From the NCBI GenBank assembly GCA_023144585.1, contig JAGLFI010000091.1, positions 1-5,299 on the forward strand: 5,299 nt of DNA, given 5' to 3'. The notes beneath the pieces were generated by a model. That model saw only the letters and a list, made by a program, of their open reading frames with translations, had not been told where the DNA came from and ran no database searches. The translations under genes were made by a program, and so were the position numbers. Source of the DNA: Desulfobacula sp. Its GTDB lineage: Bacteria; Desulfobacterota; Desulfobacteria; Desulfobacterales; Desulfobacteraceae. This document shows positions 5,267 to 5,299 of this stretch, piece by piece. Numbering within the stretch: position 1 is the stretch's first letter; each line of letters begins with the position of its first letter.

Positions 5267-5299
5267 AATTGGAGCCTCTTGCAGAAATAAATAATAATT

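Noticed and set aside
1..5299. CRISPR array, tRNA or rRNA, insertion-sequence ends
   Set aside because: No regularly spaced repeats, no cloverleaf-like or ribosomal sequence, and no transposase or terminal inverted repeats were seen.

Overview
The window is AT-rich and bacterial. It reads as an accessory region that is partly decaying. The mix of genes is reminiscent of a Gram-negative anaerobe of the Desulfobacterota type (secreted and envelope proteins with SurA-, HAMP- and SPOR-like domains, and an HprK/PqqD-type pair). That placement is inference from gene content only; there is no rRNA or marker gene.

Left block (1 to about 2100, all + strand). A short in-frame tail may end an upstream gene at 52. 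It is followed by a consensus sigma-70 promoter (56-84) and a two-gene toxin-antitoxin operon: a 103-aa antitoxin joining a ribbon-helix-helix-like N-terminus to a UPF0175-like C-terminal helix-turn-helix (124-435), and an overlapping 165-aa PIN-domain toxin (428-925). A 174-bp spacer holds only short, stop-riddled coding scraps. Next is a 308-aa HPr-kinase-like P-loop protein (1100-2026) of the kind found beside PqqD-like proteins in peptide-modification (RiPP) cassettes. Two bases later begins what looks like the first ~24 codons of such a PqqD-like gene, cut off near 2100.

Right block (about 2100-5221). Four genes run leftward as an apparent operon, from right to left: a small HAD-family phosphatase (4252-3824), a membrane-anchored SurA-N-like chaperone (3801-3125, broken by two frameshifts), a two-helix HAMP-containing membrane protein (3132-2518), and a secreted protein (2504-1992) whose native C-terminus appears to have been lost at the same ~2100 point where the PqqD-like gene stops. 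Divergent from the operon is a secreted TPR protein with a SPOR domain (4306-5221), separated into two frames by a frameshift near 4905-4980. The 53-bp divergent spacer is very AT-rich, has two TATAAT boxes and a 7-bp-arm palindrome.

The main story is a probable rearrangement breakpoint near 2100 that truncates two genes from opposite sides, plus independent damage (three frameshifts and a Walker A substitution) in neighbouring genes. The toxin-antitoxin pair, HAD and HAMP genes look intact. If these lesions are real and not sequencing errors, the peptide-modification locus is a relic, and the envelope gene set is in the process of being lost.
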